This document shows, one piece after another, positions 62,159-64,000 of a DNA stretch of 64,000 nucleotides. The notes beneath the pieces are model-generated. The model was not told the DNA's origin and ran no database searches. It was given only the letters and a program-made list of their open reading frames with translations. The position numbers and the translations under genes were made by a program. Source of the DNA: Hyphomicrobiales bacterium (GTDB lineage Bacteria; Pseudomonadota; Alphaproteobacteria; Rhizobiales; Rhizobiaceae); assembly GCA_900467745.1 (NCBI GenBank), contig UBQW01000041.1, forward strand, positions 1 to 64,000, written 5' to 3'. Numbering within the stretch: position 1 is the stretch's first letter; each line of letters opens with the position of its first letter.

Positions 62159-62962
62159 TTATCGCCGATCGATGGCCTCGCGCGACGGGGAATCCTCGTC
62201 GCGTTCCGGCCGGGAACTCAGCGTCATGTAGGTGACGATGACCACGATCGCGCCAAGGAAGAGAAGGCTCGTGTAGATCGTCCCAAAGCCGAGACCGCCA
62301 TACTCGACCGGCTGTGAAAGCAGGTCGCCCAGGGATGCGCCAAGCGGACGCGTGACGATGTAGGCGAGCCAGAAGGCGAGAATGGCGTTCATGCCGCCGC
62401 GATAGTAGGCGAGTGCGATCACCGCGATCACGCATGCGAACAGCAAGGCTGTGCTCAGATAGCCGAGCTCCATCCGTTCGGCGATGAGATCACCGGCGGC
62501 TGTGCCAAGCGCGAAGGTGAACAGGATCGCCAGCCAGTATAGGGCTTCACGTCGTGTCGTGAAGATGGTGTGGATGGAGAGCGTGCGTTCGAGCGCGTAC
62601 CAGCCGAGGAAGGTCAGAAAGAGCGCGATCGAAAAGCCGATGGTGGTGACATCAAGCGGGACGCCGAAGTTGTCGACCAGATTGTCGGTGACCAAGGTTC
62701 CGACAATGCTGATCAGCACCACGGCGGCCCAGTAGGCCGACGGGACGTATCGCTTCATCGAGAACTGGATGGCGATGGCGACGGCGAGGATCGCCGCCAT
62801 GATCACGGAGGTTGCTGTCAGGCCGAGCCCCAGATTGACGGCAAGATAATCGGCGGCCGTCTCGCCCATGGTGACGGCCATCAGCTTGATCAGCCAGAAA
62901 TCGACCGTCACGTTCGGGACGCGGTTGGCGGGCTCGTGGCCAGCTCGAATGGCGTTTGTCAT
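62159..62962 (-). CDS. COG4705-type polytopic membrane protein
   Basis: The 267-residue protein has about seven or eight membrane helices and the family-typical start NVTVDFWLIKLMAVTMGETAADYL with a repeat of similar length in the second half (TFALGTAAGDLIAERMELGYL). The function is unknown. It follows a small periplasmic protein gene by 16 bp and is convergent with the ABC exporter. The GTG at 62965 is an alternative start. Confidence 0.85.
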   Translation of the reverse strand: MTNAIRAGHEPANRVPNVTVDFWLIKLMAVTMGETAADYLAVNLGLGLTATSVIMAAILAVAIAIQFSMKRYVPSAYWAAVVLISIVGTLVTDNLVDNFGVPLDVTTIGFSIALFLTFLGWYALERTLSIHTIFTTRREALYWLAILFTFALGTAAGDLIAERMELGYLSTALLFACVIAVIALAYYRGGMNAILAFWLAYIVTRPLGASLGDLLSQPVEYGGLGFGTIYTSLLFLGAIVVIVTYMTLSSRPERDEDSPSREAIDRR

Positions 62963-62978
62963 CACGATGCCTCGCTTC

Positions 62979-63245
62979 TTACTTGCCCATGATCTTCATG
63001 GCTTCGGCCAGAAACTTGTCGGAGCGTGCGTCGTCGTCGGCGTTGCAACGTTCGACGGCCTTGGTCTCCAGGTCGTTCACCTTCTTTGCGTCGGCATCCG
63101 CGAGCTTCGCGGCCGCCTTTGTGGCGCGCATGTCCTTCAGCATGTCCTCGCAAGGTGCCGGTGCGGCATGCGCCGGGATCGAGACGAGAACGAAGCCCAG
63201 GGCGACGAGGGCGTTCAGGATGCCTGCTGCGGCGATGGTCTTCAT
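62979..63245 (-). CDS. Small secreted helical protein
   Basis: The 88-residue product has a signal peptide (about residues 1-27, ending AHA). A helical mature part follows, rich in Ala, Lys and Asp, with cysteines in PCEDMLKDM and ERCNADDD that could form a disulfide. The ATG at 63245 follows AAGGAC. It is divergent from the response regulator 206 bp away and likely cotranscribed with the COG4705 gene. Confidence 0.75.
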   Translation of the reverse strand: MKTIAAAGILNALVALGFVLVSIPAHAAPAPCEDMLKDMRATKAAAKLADADAKKVNDLETKAVERCNADDDARSDKFLAEAMKIMGK

Positions 63246-63450
63246 GATGCATGTCCTTCTGGTGAGTGGTCGTGTTGAGCGGTGCGAGGCGTTGCTCGCC
63301 GATCCGCAAACAGACACTAGGGACACCGACATACGCTGGCCTCGCCGGCACCATACGTTTTCGTAAGGTTTGCAAAGCGCGATGGCATTCCCGCCGGAAA
63401 CGGGTAGCTTGGCGATGCCGAATGGTAGGCGGAAGCAACGGACTTCAGGC

Positions 63451-64000
63451 ATGTGGGTATTGGTGGTCGAAGACGACCGGCGGGCGGCCGATTACGTGGC
63501 GAGAGGGTTTATCCAGGCTGGCCATTCTTGCGACGTCGTTCATGACGGGCGCGATGGGCTGTTTCAGGCTACGCGCGAGGCCTACGACGTCGTCATCGTC
63601 GACCGCATGCTGCCAGGGCTTGACGGCCTATCTCTCGTGAAGGCTTTGCGCGCCGCGCGGATCAGCACGCCGACGCTGTTTCTGACCGCTGTCGGCGGGG
63701 TCGATGATCGCGTGGATGGACTGGAGGCGGGTGGGGACGACTATCTGGTCAAGCCCTTTGCCTTCTCGGAACTTCTGGCACGCGCGAACGCGCTGGCGCG
63801 GCGGCCGCGTCTGCAGGAGCAGAAGACGGTGCTGCGTGTCGCGGATCTGGAGCTCGATCTCCTGCGTCGTCAGGTGACGCGGGCAGGGCAGGTCATCGAC
63901 CTGCAGCCGCGCGAGTTTACGCTGCTGGAAGTGCTGATGCGCGGCGAGGGGCGTGTCGTGACGCGGACCATGTTGCTGGAACGCGTATGGGACTTCCATT
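63451..64000 (+). CDS. OmpR/CopR-type response regulator (cut by the right window edge)
   Basis: The receiver domain has the acidic pair VVEDDR, the phosphorylation Asp51 in VIVDRMLPGLDGL, Thr in LFLTA and Lys in VKPFAFSELLAR. The beginning of a winged-helix output domain follows (LRRQVTRAGQVIDLQPREFTLLEVLM). The frame is open to the last base, so the C-terminus and the expected partner kinase are outside the window. The start at 63451 is an ATG with a weak upstream site. Confidence 0.92.
   Translation, partial: MWVLVVEDDRRAADYVARGFIQAGHSCDVVHDGRDGLFQATREAYDVVIVDRMLPGLDGLSLVKALRAARISTPTLFLTAVGGVDDRVDGLEAGGDDYLVKPFAFSELLARANALARRPRLQEQKTVLRVADLELDLLRRQVTRAGQVIDLQPREFTLLEVLMRGEGRVVTRTMLLERVWDFH

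Overview
This 64 kb window is chromosomal-type DNA of an alphaproteobacterium of the Rhizobiaceae, most likely Rhizobium or a close relative such as Neorhizobium. The evidence is the high-GC, densely packed genes, the complete six-gene cluster for the very-long-chain acyl group of rhizobial lipid A (acpXL to lpxXL), the oxygen-dependent type cobalamin genes (cobN, cobO, cobE, cobA-B-C-D) and palindromic intergenic repeats of the rhizobial kind. I see no rRNA, tRNA, CRISPR array, insertion sequence, phage or conjugation gene. The window looks like core chromosome with some accessory metabolic islands.

Layout. 0-11.3 kb: cobalamin synthesis. A 5'-truncated cobN is followed by cobO and a small EamA-type membrane gene, a reverse-strand TSUP permease, cobE, a nucleoside hydrolase, and cobA-cobB-cobC-cobD chained by ATGA stop/start overlaps. 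CobN is odd: it carries two in-frame copies of the same palindromic repeat. 11.4-17.5 kb: an L,D-transpeptidase-type gene, then acpXL-fabZXL-fabF2XL-fabF1XL-adh2XL-lpxXL. One ketosynthase of the pair lacks the catalytic cysteine. 17.7-21.6 kb: a PAS protein, a VOC/SRPBCC pair, gnd and a cysteine hydrolase. 21.6-34.9 kb: a sugar catabolic locus with a LacI-type regulator, an ABC importer (binding protein, two permeases, ATPase), a GH2 beta-mannosidase, a sugar-phosphate-isomerase-like TIM barrel, a Gfo/Idh/MocA oxidoreductase, an aldo/keto reductase and a GH43 beta-xylosidase.

35-40.2 kb: an RcnB-like periplasmic protein and a zinc-starvation cluster (a CobW/COG0523 GTPase, znuA, znuC, znuB, zur) with three Zur-box-like palindromes in the promoters. 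ZnuC has a very histidine-rich C-terminal tail. 40.2-45 kb: gamma-carbonic anhydrase, FAH-family hydrolase, dusA, a structured intergenic region and a DyP peroxidase. 45-53.8 kb: two MFS transporters, a membrane GGDEF protein, a DUF486 protein, a DUF1800/DUF1501 pair, an ArsR/SRPBCC operon preceded by two near-identical palindromes, and a thioesterase.

54-64 kb: mostly envelope genes. They are an outer-membrane barrel, a secreted choloylglycine-hydrolase-like enzyme, a membrane alpha/beta-hydrolase, small unknown proteins, an extensin-like protein, an ABC-2 exporter, and a COG4705-type membrane protein with a small periplasmic protein divergent from an OmpR-type response regulator that runs off the right edge.

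The observations most worth following are the in-frame repeats in cobN, the paired palindromes at the ArsR/SRPBCC operon (one contains the Shine-Dalgarno), the degenerate ketosynthase, the histidine tail on ZnuC, and the structured 0.5 kb region after dusA.
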